Below are positions 9,949-22,839 of a stretch of DNA of 64,000 bases, piece by piece. Position numbers and translations under genes: made by a program. The stretch is from Verticillium longisporum (taxonomy: Eukaryota; Ascomycota; Sordariomycetes; Glomerellales; Plectosphaerellaceae). Position 1 is the stretch's first letter. Each line of letters starts with the position of its first letter. Below the pieces are notes generated by a model, which ran no database searches, had not been told where the DNA came from, and saw only the letters and a list, made by a program, of their open reading frames with translations. Location: the NCBI GenBank assembly GCA_019188255.1, contig JAETXT010000012.1, forward strand, positions 1,054,001-1,118,000, written 5' to 3'.

Positions 9949-10828
9949 TAGGTTTCTTAAAGTAGTTGTTTTGCCAATAGTGCAACATGATTCAAGATAT
10001 ATTTACCTCGCTGTTAGTACTTTCATGACATTTGCTGACTGCAATAGGCGATCACACGTAACCTTCACTCGGGGAATCCCCGCTCATCATGCTTTTCCGA
10101 TCTGTCTGGTAGGCCAACCCGCCCTCCATGGCATATAAACCCATAGGTCACCATCTAACCCATCCCGGCAGTATGAATAATCATTAGGGCACCCATAGTG
10201 GCGTCGAACCTCTCGGATAACGGATGAACCCTCATGCCTCAACGTTCTAGGCTCTTCCTCCCCGTAGCCCATCCTTCGAGCTTTCGAACAACGAATAATA
10301 AGACGGTCTAACAGCGCTCGGACGAGGGGTGTGGATATATGTGCGTGGCGGAGTAGCTTTCGGCGTCGACTGGAGAAGACTAGGCTGGCGAGACTTTGGG
10401 GTCGTCCAGTACGCGGCAGCGTCGACGAACTGTCTAGCGACATCGATAGCGCTGAAAAAAGTTCGAGGTGAAGGCCCTCGAAGAATGCCTTCCTAGCAAG
10501 TGCCACGTTGTCACGTGCAATGAGCCATGACTTCGCTTCAGACCTGATATATCTCACGCACGCGGCATGCGAATGTTCGCGCCGGCATGACAATGTGTAC
10601 GGGCTCATTGGACCGTTTCCTCCACAAGCGCCATCACGGTAAACTACAACTGTGATTCAGCTAAGTAGTTGGCCGCATTTTATAGCGTGGTCCTGGAGAG
10701 ATCTGGATGGTAACGGTGTATAGTGGCCTAGTACATCATTGAAGAACAACCAACAAAACCTTTACCAACAGTCATCCGCGTGTTCATATGGAGGAAGAAC
10801 CACAATCGAAGACAATATTCGTGGGAAG
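9949..10828. other. Intergenic, weak minus-strand frame only
   Basis: A 173-codon frame runs from 10608 to 10087 on the minus strand. It has no motif I recognise, no clear intron signals and no hydrophobic pattern. It could be a gene remnant or chance. Nothing else stands out. Confidence 0.35.
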
Positions 10829-11452
10829 TCATGAGACTTCAGAGCGCCCGTCTCGTGGTAGAGTAGAGTCCGAGCCTTCAAGCAAATATTTTTCAATCGT
10901 TGCCTGAAATGCCGGCATGCTTTCCTTTAGTTCGTCTGTGTCTTGAGGATACGTTCTCAGGTGTTTAATATTTCCTGCACTGAGGGGCATTCCGTGACGG
11001 AGTCGTGCTCGGATGAGTTGTAGGCGATGTTGATTGTCTTGGGGTGCTCGCATTCTGACGGGTTGCTTGGAAGAAGCAATTGTTTGTATTCTAGCGCGGA
11101 TTTGTGGTGGGAGGGGGGATTTGATGGATTGCCTACGAAGCCACGTTAGTCGAAGGAGGTCAACGGTAAGTAGCACCTACATTTGGCTTCCCGTCTATTC
11201 GTACCACTGAACTGGGATCTCATCAGTGGTACGCGGACCATTATCAACAAGGAAGTAGCAACGGCGGTTGTCGTAACCGAAAAGGGCACCGTAGGCGAAC
11301 CATCGATCCTGTTGGGGGTCAAAGTCGCGGTTCCATACTTCCTGGCAGATCTTGTTTTTCAACACGTTGCACTTCTCATTGTAACTGCCGCCTTGGACCA
11401 GATGCGTTTTCGAGCGGACAAGCACACGGGTGACTGTTGGCTCGATGGCCAT
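10829..11452 (-). CDS. Hypothetical protein, two exons, 183 aa
   Basis: I do not recognise the family. The model joins exon 11452-11205 and exon 11132-10829 across a 72-bp intron with GT-AG ends and a good branch site, GACTAAC, shortly before the acceptor. The join restores one frame across what would otherwise be a TAG just after the donor (EIPVQW then QSIKSPLPP). The first exon has CYFLVDNGPRTTDEIPVQW and several aromatic residues. The second is basic (IRARLRHGMP) and ends in an acidic tail region. No signal peptide or membrane segment is visible. The splice signals argue for a real gene or a recently lost one. The start at 11452 is simply the first ATG in frame, with a stop upstream. Confidence 0.45.
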
Positions 11453-13862
11453 TGCTGGGTAATGCGAGCAAGCAGTAGACCAAAGGTTGGATTATCGAGG
11501 CACGGAATTGGACGAGGTGCATGTGACCAATAGGTGGGGTCTCTTTGGGAATGCATGACTGGGCTTACGTAGCGTAAAGGCCTTTAACGATTCGTCAAAA
11601 ATTCAATTGCGGGGAGGCGAGCATATGAGCGAATCGAGATTCGATGACACGTTTGGTAATAAACACCGACTGGAGACGAAGGCCATCCACTGTATCTACG
11701 ACAACAGCCTGTCAAAAGGGACTTTATTCACTCTAGCGGATAGAATAGAGAATAGTAATCCGTGAATGACTTCACTGTGGACCCACATGACTCTGCTGTC
11801 TTCTGCAGATCGTCCTGGCGGTCCTCACCTCACGACATGCGTCGCTCGCCGCTGCGGAGTCTGTCGCCTCCTGGTTGATGACCTCCACCCCCCCCCTCCC
11901 CCTCTCCCGGTCAAACCGTCTATACTTTCTTCTATGGGCTAACGGAAGTGCAATCAGCTCCCATCCTTTGCTACATGCCCCGTTTAGCCTCAGTGTCTGA
12001 TGACGTTGGCGGATTGCGAGGTGGGCACAATCGTCACATCGCCCGGTCATGTCCTCAGTCTCATGGTCTGCGTCCCCGTCGTAGTTTGCACACTGATCCG
12101 AGCCTTGTTCATCCGCTCCAGGATGTGCGTCACTCCAGTCAGCACAAGCATTGTAAAACTTGAATGTCAAGTGAGAACATCCCCAGCGAAACTATACTTC
12201 TTCATACATTGTAGGTATGCGTCGTAATCTAGCCTGATAATACAATACATGCTGGTCAACATATGCCAAGGATCCTGGACTTTTGGAAGAAACGTACAAT
12301 GCTGTAACGTTGGGAAAGAACTTCGAGTGATTCCTGGATCTGACGCCCATCATGAAGGTCGGAAAGGCTGGCTTTCCCACTCGACTCAAATCCATGTGCT
12401 CTCCCACGAATTACGGACAGCGGCAAAATGCTTTTCCGAGGTCCTGGACGGCGAGCCCCTTCCAACTTCGAACTAATACAGTGCCAGACTGCAATGTGGC
12501 CGATCGAGGACGCAGCCGGTCAATCCTCCAGTCTCACAAAACGCGTCTCCGACATCGAGCACAGCTACGTGAACCATGTTCGTCCTTCACACCGAAACAA
12601 AGCTAACGGAATTGCCGCCCACCCACGGCCACGAAGAGGAATCGAGCGTCAGAAGCGAGGCGTTCCAGAACAACACTTCCGGCATAACTTTACGAATGCC
12701 GCCCAAGTCGGGGCTGAACTGATGGTCAGAGATCAAGGAAAGTATCGGAAGAAAGCAATCAAACTGCAGATTAAGGCAACACTGCATAAGAATATCGTGA
12801 ATATTCGAGGTCATTTGGGCATTGTCAAAACACTACTACTTGCATTGGATAACACATATACACCCATGCTCTGTACTTGACGCAGCCTCCATCTTAGGCA
12901 GAACCTTAGTCTACTTGTCCTGTGGGAGGATCTATAGTGAGAGACAATCAATGATCTCGTCAAGGTGGGTAGGGTAAGTAGGGCAATACTGGATGATCTG
13001 CCTCCGCTACTGATTCTACGACATCAAATGAGGTTTCCATCACCCATTTCTACCATCCGCGAAGCTGTGGATCGTGCAGTCCATGAAGCTCCTTAGCGTG
13101 CCTGGATGGGTCCTCTAGTAGTAATAATTAGTGGAGGAGTTCTATATCGGCGTTTCAAATTCCCGGACAATCCTCGATATTTCCGAGATGCTATACCCAA
13201 AGAAACGTATTAACGGCTTAGGTTCGCAGAGTCCCTTGTCATGCATTCCCGTGTAAAGTGATCCCGCTACGACTGCAGAGCATGTGGAAGAGCATTTTGA
13301 TCTACCGAGCAGGTACGACAGCAGGTAGTGAAGGTCGGAGATGATCCGATTCACCCCAAAGAGAGATGAGTCTGTCTGGCGAGTAGAGGAGGGCCAGGGT
13401 CTCAAAGGGGACATGGACGAGCTGGTGATGGATAAGCTCGGTGAGCCGCGCAACGGGGTCTTGGGCGCTCTCGGGCGGCGGTAGCAGACTACTTTGGGCT
13501 ACGTATTAAGCCAGCTTCTCCAGTGAGTAGCGCCTGGCGGCTATTTGCGAGGCATCCCCGACGGAGGTGGTCGTTCTGATGATGGAGAAGGGAAAACCCC
13601 GCAAGAGCTTTTCATCAGCTGGCGCTGAAGTACGGCCGAGGCGCGAGCTAGCTAATGGTTTGTGGGACTGATTCGCCCACCATACTTCTGTTATATTGGA
13701 TGTGTTCGGCGATGTTGCAATTTCAAGTCACTGACAAACAGGCATGTCAGATCGGCAGGGAAGAAGTCTTCTTCAAAATTTCAAATCTCCTTCGCGGCAT
13801 TAAAATCTACGCATCCGAAGCATCACATCTACGTACGGCGCCACCCAACTATCGCCACTAGC
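11453..13862. other. 2.4-kb gene-poor stretch
   Basis: Several frames of 70-150 codons occur (for example plus 12428-12880 and minus 13453-13142), but none shows a domain, splice logic or codon pattern I can support. A hydrophobic stretch on the plus strand near 12040-12110 (LMVCVPVVVCTLIRALFI) could be a remnant of a membrane protein. This fits the decayed character of the region. Confidence 0.4.
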
Positions 13863-16800
13863 TCATCCCTGCCGGGCATCCTCCCCCGAAAAGTGGTCAA
13901 ATTCGGCAGCCCTCGTGCGAGGATTCTTCTCAAACTTGACAGGCTTAAAATCATACAGCACCAGCGTCCCGTTTGTCAGCTGCACGTCGAGGGCGTACAC
14001 AAATTCAAACGCCCACGCGTCCCAGTCGCCCTGTATTCCGGCGACCGTGAAGCGAAGGACCTCGTTGCCCTGCAGAGTGTTTTGGTACTTGGCTCGGTAC
14101 CTCTTTGTCTGGCACAGGTCGATCGAGCCCTCGGTCACGTCAGTGATGTTGCGCATGCGCTGGTCGCTGCACGAAGCGTGTGCAACGTAGACGCCAGACT
14201 GGTCGCAGACGAAACCGTCAATGGTGTTCAGTGACGTCTCGAGCTGCACCCAGTCCCAGGGGCCGTGCGAAGCAGGGACCTCGATGTCGGCCGAGAACAG
14301 GGTCGTCGCCTCGTACGGGATCGTAGACAGGCGCTCATAGACCTCTGTAGGGTCAACGGCCGTGTGGTAGATGGTCGACTGCAAGACGGCGCCACCCGCA
14401 ACGGGGAACTCGACGACGTAAGTGCCAGGCTTCATAGCCCTTGCAAAGTCAGGGTCGAAACGGCACATGACGTAAAAGTCGCCGTGCATGTTCTTGTGCC
14501 ATGTCGCCCACTCGCCGGCCGGAAAGCTGTAGATGCGCGTCTCCGTGTCAAAGGTTGACCGACCGAGAGAGCTCCCCGAGGCAGAGATGTAGGCATCGTC
14601 GGCCACGTCGACAATCTCCTCTGGGATGGCAAACTGAATGACCGAGTCTGCGGGCACAGGAAGCGGAATGTCGATCAGAATGTGAAGTTCCATCCAGACT
14701 GAAGCATCTGCTAGCATGGGCGAAGGGTCTTGATGACGCTGAAGGCGAAGGGATGAGACGACGCCCTCGAGTCCGGTGGGCTCGGCAGCCACGTCAAGCG
14801 TCGTCGTGCTGCCGGGCACTGATATCGCGTCTTCGGTGACGGTGGATGAGGGCGCGCTCGTAGTGACAGAGGATACGACGGCCTCTGTTGTAGATGTCAC
14901 ATCGGTTGTGGTGGCCGAAGGTGCCTGCGAAGAGGGTACGGCAGAGGTAGAAGCGGCACCCAGGGTTGTTGTGGTCGGGCCAGATCCCGGAACGGGATCA
15001 TCACCAAGCTGGACCGAGAAGGAGTCTGATAGGAACAGCTGCCAGTCCTTAGGGTTGGAGGCATCGCCAAAGATACGCAAGGCACGCGACAAGATACGGT
15101 AGCGGCCAGAGGGAATGGCCGTGCCGTTGGCGAGACTTCGGAACGTGACATATGAACCTTGGGAGAAACGGACAACCTCCCGCATGGGGAAATCCATGGG
15201 GCTCCAATCAATAACAGGCTGCTGACGGATAGCCCCGTACCAAGCATCCGATCCGACAGCGGCGACAGGCGGGTAGACAAACTGGTCCGTTTTGTAGTCT
15301 TCTCCGACAATGTCGACGGAGAACTCGTACGTGCCGTAACGGAAGGCGAACCAGATTTCAGGCGATTCGCCCTCAGCAGCACGGTACGGCTTACCAGTGT
15401 AGTCTACCGGGAATAGCTCGCCAGTTCTGTTCAAAATAGTAGACTTCTGGACCGTGATGGAGGGCGCCCCATTCATAGGTCGATGCCTCGACGCCCAGGT
15501 AGGGAATCGAGATTGCTTGATCGTTGGATCCTTGAAGAACAATCTTGCCAGACCACAAGGCACCACTGTCTTTGGGACCATCCGGGGAAGCAAACGTAAC
15601 CTCGAACTCCTGAGTGGCACCAGCGGGCACAGTGACGAGTTGGGGAGCATCCACAGAGACGGCGGCATCGGTAAGGGGGGGATAGTACGTGTTCACCTAC
15701 CAAAGGACGTTCCTTGAAGAGACGGTCGAAGAGGGCACATGAGTGACGTTGAAAACTACCTCTTCATCACCGTTGTTTTGAATGCGAATCATGTGAGTGT
15801 TAGCGCGGTTGTCGGCATCGTTGAGGTGCAGCGCCGGTTCTGAGAGCAGCCAACCTCGTGGTTGAAAATACTGGCAACGTTGATGAGACCAGCGCCCTGC
15901 TGGGCCACTGGTCCATTCTGAGCAAGGACCTTTTTGTCAGAGTCAAAGTATGCTGGCAGAGTCTGCGATGTTGCAACGAGGCGGCGAATGAACTCGTCCT
16001 TGTCCTTCTTAGCGTGGGCATAGTAGAGCGCGGCCACGCCGGCGACGTAGGGGGTTGAAAAGGATGTCCCCGAGGACACGGCAAACCTGCCATTGGGTAA
16101 TGCACCGTAAACGAATCCTCCAGGAGCCGAGATCAGAGGAGCCAAGTCATTCTCGTATGAGGGGCCCCAGGACGAAAATGCCGAGACGTGTCCGGCGCTG
16201 GGGATCTCGGCATCGTCGCCCAAGATAGGGTCGGCATCAGCGTTGATAACCAACCTGAATGTGTGGCCCTCGGCAGCCTGGGCGCGCGCCCAGTCACCTA
16301 CCGACGCGGCTGTGATAGCGAAGAGCTTGATGTCTCCCCAGAAGTTCTCCGCAAAATCGACGTCGTAATACACGCCCTGGTTGTACGCATCAAAGGCAAG
16401 GGCGTAGGCGTAGCCGCTGTTACTGGCAATCCTTCCAGCCCAGCTGCCGGGGCAGACACCGCGCTTGGAGAGAACAGCCGCTCCCTCGTTTGCGAAGCTC
16501 TGAATGTTACACGAGTCGCCAGTGTCGAGCGTGAGCTCAACGTCTAGAGTCTCGTTATACTTGAAGCCAGTAGGTGTCACATAGGAGATGTTGAGGGACT
16601 CGCCGCTCGACGAGACAATGCGGGCAGGCCAGGCAAGCGTTTGGTCAGCCTCGACTGAGCCGACTGACACAACACCTTGACCAACAGCGGGAGAGCTGGC
16701 AAAGTAAGGGCCCATCTGGCCGTCGTTGCCAGCAGCGATGATGACGAGTCTGTCTTGAGCCACCTCGCTAGCGACGCGTGCCGTCACAGCATAGCGGTAA

Positions 16801-17604
16801 CCGGTGTTACTGCCCACTGACATGGAGATAATGTCACAATTGTCGGCGTCGGCCGCGAGCAGACCCTTTGAGAACAAGGTCGGTGCTCGTACTGGTGTCG
16901 CATCCAAAGATCTTGTACATGTATACCTCGGCCCCAGGGGCGACGCCGTGAAAATCTTTGTTGTTGGCGATGATGACGGAGGAGACAAAGGTGCCGTGAC
17001 CAGTACAGTCCTCGAGACTATCGGAACCATCGAAGAGGTTCTTGCCGCCAGCGATGTTGTCCTTGAGCGCTGGGTGATTGACGTCAATGCCGCTGTCAAT
17101 GACACAGACTCGCTGCCCAGCGCCAGTGAAGTCGCGGTCGTGCACCTCCTTTGCGTGGGTAAAGGTGTGAGGATTCCGCTCAGGAGAGCCACTCGTCGTC
17201 TCAAAGGAGACGTTGAGCGAGATGTGGTGCACAGGCCAGACATTGGCGACGCCGGGGATGTTCTTGATGTCGTCGATGATGGTGGTGTCGTTCTCGAGAG
17301 AGACCTCAACCGTGCCACCGTCGAAACGGTTCGAGAGGCCGGAGAAGTCTTCTTTGACTGTGGCTTCGTAGCCGAGTGAGTTGATGTCTTGCACGACGGC
17401 TTCGACCCCAGACTCGTCACGGGTGCGAGCACGGCGGCCCTGGCCGCCTGGCTGGAGCTCGATAATGTAACGGCCAGGAACGACGCCGCTATCTTCGGTG
17501 GAGAGAGCCTTTCTGCCGTTGACGAAGCCAGTATCCTGTGCAGAGGAAGGGCAGGCAGCGGCGGCGAACAAGGCCGCCCGGATGGCGGTGCGCCAACGAG
17601 CCAT
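13863..17604 (-). pseudogene. Secreted subtilisin-like serine protease (S8A, PA domain, Fn3-like domain), frame disrupted
   Basis: The start at 17604 gives a signal peptide (MARWRTAIRAALFAAAA-CPSSAQ), then an I9-type propeptide (VPGRYIIELQPGG). The catalytic triad is visible as VCVIDSGIDVNHPAL (Asp), DCTGHGTFVSS (His) and GTSFSTPYVAG (Ser). A protease-associated insert follows the oxyanion region IIAAGNDGQ, and an Fn3-like domain, a Ser/Thr-rich linker (PTTTTLGAASTSAVPSS) and a C-terminal beta-rich domain lie downstream. The total would be about 1,240 aa, normal for this large extracellular class. The frame is broken near 16866 (AAAGGG), near 15842 and at a GGGG near 15470, and an in-frame TAG lies near 15700. 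At least the TAG suggests real inactivation; the other breaks could be base-calling errors. No introns are evident. An active copy would digest external protein. Confidence 0.8.
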
Positions 17605-19830
17605 GACTTGACTGAGGCAGCGGCTGGTGGTCTGGGTGAGCCTGTGTGCCGTGGAATACGGGGGCACCAGTGAACGGTCTTCCGGAGATTCGCTATGCGA
17701 TGCGAAATAGGCTTGAACGACAGGCTACTCCCCTTATTTCCATCGTTTTCATGGGCTCTATTTATACATATGAATGATCTGTCCCTCACCGACAGCATCG
17801 TCGGATCGCCGAGACCAGAATGCAGCCGAGCGACCCGTGGGCCGATGAGAGCGAGCACACTTCACGATGCTGCGGGATTTCGGGAAACAAGGGGGCCTGT
17901 CGTGCCTTTCAGGTAGCCATGCAGCTGGACTTGCAGACGGAGACCCGCGCACCCAGCCATGATACGAGACGGAGAAACCGAACTGATGCGATCTTATCAG
18001 ATCAACTCTTTCTGCTCTAAGTGGAGCGCCATGTGTGGTGCTACCCCAGACTACGCTGACCCATGCATGGTAAGCGCTGAGACCGTTAGACAATGTGAGC
18101 CGACTCATTCAATTAGCCTCCGGCTAGCCCAGGTCCAGAAGGAATAGTTGCTTGTCCGACTCCCGCCACACAGGTCGTCAAGTCTTGGCCCTGCGAGGGC
18201 CCCTGTTCCTGAGGGCATGCGAGGCGTTGACGAGCTCCGGGCTAGCTATATCCGAGCTGTTCGCCGACGTCGGCAGTGTGGTTTAAGTTCGCGAACTACA
18301 GTACCTACTTGTCTCGGTAAGCTGATTGTGTGATCATGCGGACTCTCGACCGATGACAGGGATGAGGCATGATCAGACTTACCTTCATCAACCTAGCTAC
18401 CTAAGGTAGGGAAAGTAAGTATGCGACGAGTCAACGGTGCCCACTACTTCGTGTAAGTCTGCTTGCCGTCGGCACACACGCCTAAGAAGGTCAGACGATT
18501 GTCTGCATTCTGCGCGTGTGTGTGCTGTGTCGGTCATGAGTCGACTGAAGATTACAGCTTCTTTCTGCTGGGCTTCTTTGACAATGAATGTTGACGGGGA
18601 AGGTTTCAGAAACGGGCGACGCCAGGATCCTAGCTGCGGCTCTTTTGCGATCAAGTCGGATGATCAACTGCTCTACGTAGAGTCTTGGCCTCGAAACCCC
18701 TTGCTGGTGATTGTGCAAGTTCTACTCGTGCCTTCATTGACCCTGTTCTCCTGAGCTGGGGCACCCTGTGTGGGTCGTGCATGACGGTAAAGTGCCTGAC
18801 GTCGCTTAAAGTTCAATCCTGCATTCCAAAATCCGATGTCAGGTGTTTGCAGTGCGCTGAAGGTCCCAAAACAATTGTTCCGACGTACATAAAAAAATGT
18901 CAGAGTTCAGACGTGCGACGACTCAGGTGCAATTTCGAAAATGGTGTCAATCCAAGCATAAATGCAAGGCACATCGACTTGAAGCTTCACACGGCCCGTA
19001 CCTTGCAGATTTTGACGCTTGGAGGCAAACATCCACAACTGGATTCAGCATGTTATACTTCCAGCACGGCACCCACTCCTCCCGTCACTGGCTACCTCAT
19101 TACCACTGATCATCCTATCCTGCAAAACTGCACCCAAAGACTTATCCAAAGTTTTCTAGGTTAGGAACATGATCATGCTTCAAGTTGAAGACACTGACAT
19201 GCCGCCAGGTGAAACAAACTCAATTATTCCAACTCGAATGTGAGGACCAAGTAAGAAGAGCAAAAGAAGAAAGGCAAGGCTTAAGTGATTCTGCGTGCCG
19301 ATTCTGCTGGATAGGCATACCCGAAACGAAGTCCTGCTGCTGGTCAACAACCTCATTGTTCATTCCTGTTTCTCAACTGCCGCTTCGAATATCCAGCGCG
19401 GCTGCATACCGCTTGAGAACCTGCAGTAGAAGAAAGAGCTTCCTCCACGTTCTTCCTGATCCCTTCGCCGCTAAGCATTCCAGCTTGATCACCAATCTCA
19501 ACTCGAGCGTTTTAGTCTAAGCTCTCACGCTGTTTAGAATTTCAATTCTTAGGCTTTCCATTGGTTGCCGTCGTTCCTCGGCACACGTCGAACTTTGGAT
19601 GGTCACGAAGCCCTGATCTCTGCAGAATATTGTTGCGGCACCCCACATCAAGAAACTGCTTGAGCAGCCGCAGCATGAACGTACGGGGTTCGCCAGCCCC
19701 GGCGTTATTGGTCATGTTTGAGTGTCGTTGATTTGGATATCATTTGCCGCACCGCAGGGCTTTGTGTTGCTCATCGCCTTTGTCTGGCGGGGCGTGACTA
19801 CGGCAACGGTTGCTTCCCAGGAAAAGTTGT
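17605..19830. other. Long intergenic stretch, no supportable gene
   Basis: It holds the presumed promoter of the subtilase (start at 17604, transcribed leftward) and only short frames without motifs or splice structure. A 159-codon plus frame at 18685-19164 is rich in Cys and Thr but has no recognisable features. Confidence 0.45.
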
Positions 19831-19835
19831 TGAAG

Positions 19836-20039
19836 TGTCAGGAGACCCCTGCGGAGCCACGGCGCAGGGGGCTATTCAGGGGCTAAGGGTTACGAGAGCG
19901 TATATATAAGGACCGCGGAGGGCCCTCCAAGCTGCGGAGGGCCAGAATTCAGATGTATTCCGACCCCCTACCTATATTCTATTGCCTGCGGACCACGTGT
20001 GGAAGACCTCTTCACTCTGCTCTAAATCAAGCACTGACA
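19836..20039. mobile_element. Solo LTR (204 bp) with perfect 5-bp target duplication
   Basis: It begins TGTCAGGAG and ends CACTGACA, so it has TG...CA ends extended to a short inverted repeat (TGTCAG/CTGACA). It is flanked by TGAAG on both sides (19831-19835 and 20040-20044). Inside are a TATA-like GTATATATAAGG and a later GAAGACCTCTTCACTCTGCT. This is the scar left when an LTR retrotransposon recombines out. A related sequence lies at 53282. Confidence 0.88.
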
Positions 20040-20044
20040 TGAAG

Positions 20045-21168
20045 CGTGTGCAGAAAATACATCGTTAGTGCCGCAGGCGAAACACACGACGAAGGCCATC
20101 GTCCGAGATTGATGTATGGTTCTGGGATTCCCCAAGTTTAAAAGCCGATATCAAGCTGACAAGATCCGTCGATGGCCAGAGACTCAGGATGAGATATCCA
20201 CGAAATCTATTTTTAAAACAACCTCACTCGAGACAGGTGTTCAATATCGAATACTTACAGTGCTCGTATAAGGCCGAACCTCTAGATGCCACCGCCATAT
20301 ACCTGCATAGGCAAGCAGAACCCTCAGCGCCTTTCAACGTGTCAAAATCCCTGTAATGATTACTTACACAGAACAAGATCAAGCAGCAACTAATCTGCGT
20401 TAGTTATCAAGGCATCTCATGTCACATTTCATGGCTCAATCCATGATCGACTATTTTTGGGACTGAGATGCCGCCATGTGGCCTGCGCGACCAGCCTGGC
20501 AGCCCTAGGCGGCCCTGAAATCCACGAAAGTGATGATCTCCCGCAGCGTGTGAACCCCTGAACGAATTCAAGCCTGGACGCGCAGGGCGTGGTCATTGGG
20601 CGGCACACATGTCGCGTCAGTTATCCACAGTTGTTGTCTTCACCGTCGCCGGCGCGCGCTGCGGCAAGCACATCACAGGACTTGAGCTGACCATGGTTGT
20701 GAAGCTGGCAGGTCGTAGGGCCCCAGGCATGCTAAGTGCCTGCCGAACGCTCTGATACCAAAAGGTTCCAGCTACCTTGAGCGCAGTTTTCGCGAAGACA
20801 TTCATCAGGCTTGTTCAATCGCCAGCACTGGTATGGTCGGGGTTCTTGGTGTTGGAGGGGAACAACTCCGGAAAAGGTGCGTGTTTTCTGTAGCTACCCT
20901 ACAGGGCAGGAGGGCGCCTGGAACTAAGCTATGGGAGGCACTGGCACACGAACCACCTGGCACCAGATGATCGCACCGACCAACACTTGGAACCTGCTAA
21001 AAAGGTCTTCTAGCGCCGGCTTTCGGCGCCCCGTCATCGGCAACAAAGACGAAATGCCGAGCGCCGTCTGATCTTCGTTCCGAGTACAGTATCGATGACT
21101 CCTCTGCGAAAGTCAACGCTCGATAGCTTCTTCACCTGACACTTTTCAGCAGCACAACTGAACGTAAC
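20045..21168. other. Intergenic upstream of the MFS pseudogene
   Basis: I see nothing coding. The presumed promoter of the transporter lies in the last few hundred bases. Confidence 0.45.
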
Positions 21169-22839
21169 ATGTCGACAACCACAGTTCTCGCTCCGGCGCA
21201 GATTTATGAGCTGTCGACCTTTCGACAGCCAGAGAACAACGGCAGCACCCCGCAGACGCCCCCAGGACAGGTTGAGGATGGCCAGCGGCTCGTGGCAACG
21301 GCCTACTGCCGGTTCAGCGACATCCAGAAACAGTCGGTTGCGTGGTTCGTTGCCTTCTGCGGACTACTGGCTTCCATGTCTACGACCAGCATCCTCTCCG
21401 CCGTGCCGGAAATCATGGAAACCTTCGACACGACACCAACTGTTATCAACATTAGTAACGCCCTGTACCTCGTCGTCATCGGGCTGTTCAGCTGCTTTTG
21501 GGGCCCGTTGGCTGACACGTTCGGCCGCAAACCGGTGAGGAAGCATCGAGTGCATGAGTGCAGGTGTGTTGGCTGACATTGATATTTTCGCCAGGTCTAC
21601 ACCATGAGCACGACAATGTTCCTTCTGGCTTCCATTGGCACAGCGCTTTCGCCGACCCTGGTTGCTTTCTTTATCTTCCGAGCGCTGACTGCCGTTCAAT
21701 TCGCACATTCCTCATCCTAGGTTCAAGCTGCATTTCGGACATTTACCACCCTGTCAGCTACCCGCTGTCCCATTTTGGGCTCTCAGCGCTAACACCCCCT
21801 TCAGATCGAGCGCGCGACTGCCATGGGTTAGTTCCTTCGAGGCACACTTTTGGTCCGGCCTTTGGTCCGATCATCTCCGGCATCATCGTCACCTACACGT
21901 CCTGGAGAATCATCTTCTGGGTGCAGGCGTCCCTGACCGGTCTAGCGTCCCTCCTCTGCTTCTTTGTCATGAAAGAAACCTTGCAGACGACTCCACGGCT
22001 CAGATAACTGCGAGGTCAGGGAGTGCATGCTGCGACTAAGACATTGTGGAAGGCGTTGAACCCAATCCTCGTTTTCCGACTGCTGAGCGAGAAGAACTTG
22101 CTCTGCGTGGTGAGTGAACCTGAATGCGTCAAACAAAAGTTGAAGTTTGACTCACGATTTTCAAGAGCCTTGCTTCAGCATCCATGGCGTTCAACATGTA
22201 TTCTCTTTTGACGCCTATCCGTTACATCTTGAACCCTAGGCTGGGCCTGACCACGCCTCTGCAATCTGGCCTGCTCTATCTCGCACCAGGCGGGGGCTAT
22301 CTCCTTGATAGCCTCATCGGCGGCCGTCTCTCCGATCATATCGTAAAGTTTTGGATGAAACGTCGTGGTTTCCATCTCTGGGAGGATAGACTCCGTGGAA
22401 GCGTCACCTTGCTTGACCTTGCTCTGCTTGGTTCGACATTGCTCTACGGCTGGACGGTCGATCGCGGTTTTGGAGGCATCGGCTTGCCAGTAGTGTGTAT
22501 GTTCGTCCAAGGCATCAGCCAGACGAGTGCCTTTCCAAGCCTCAACACCTACATCATGGATGTTATGCAGCAAAATAGCGGCAAGGCGTCAGGTAAGGCG
22601 TGGACCTCTCCTCATCCATACCGATCAAGTCATCGCTAATAACTCCTAGCCAGTCATTACTTTGTCCGGTATGCTCTTTGGCTGCTGCCACTGCAAGCTG
22701 CATTCCCATGATTGACGCAATCGGCATTGGATGGACGGCTACTATTTCATCTTTCATGGTGCTCGCCGGGTCTGGACTTGTACTGCTGACCATTCACTCC
22801 GGCGGTTCGTGGCGAGGAAACCGGGAACGACAAGCCTGA
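21169..22839 (+). pseudogene. DHA1-type MFS drug:H+ antiporter, disrupted
   Basis: The ATG at 21169 opens an MFS protein with VAWFVAFCGLLASMSTTSI (TM1), the motif A-like GPLADTFGRKPVY after TM2, and later PAFGPIISGIIVTYTSWRIIFW (TM5-TM6). Introns are inferred at 21535-21594 and 21753-21804 (branch GCTAAC), and one near 22593. The frame breaks near 21703 and at T4 (21848-21851), has a TAG at 21829-21831 inside ATAMG-x-FLRGT where Trp is expected, and breaks again near 22670. The last helices still read AAATASCIPMIDAIGIGWT. The family exports toxic compounds or small metabolites at the plasma membrane. A nonsense codon plus several frame breaks make loss of function likely. The TAG is again a TGG to TAG type change. 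Confidence 0.78.

Noticed and set aside
10087..10608. 173-codon minus-strand frame
   Set aside because: Ordinary composition but nothing recognisable; kept only as a note in the intergenic entry.
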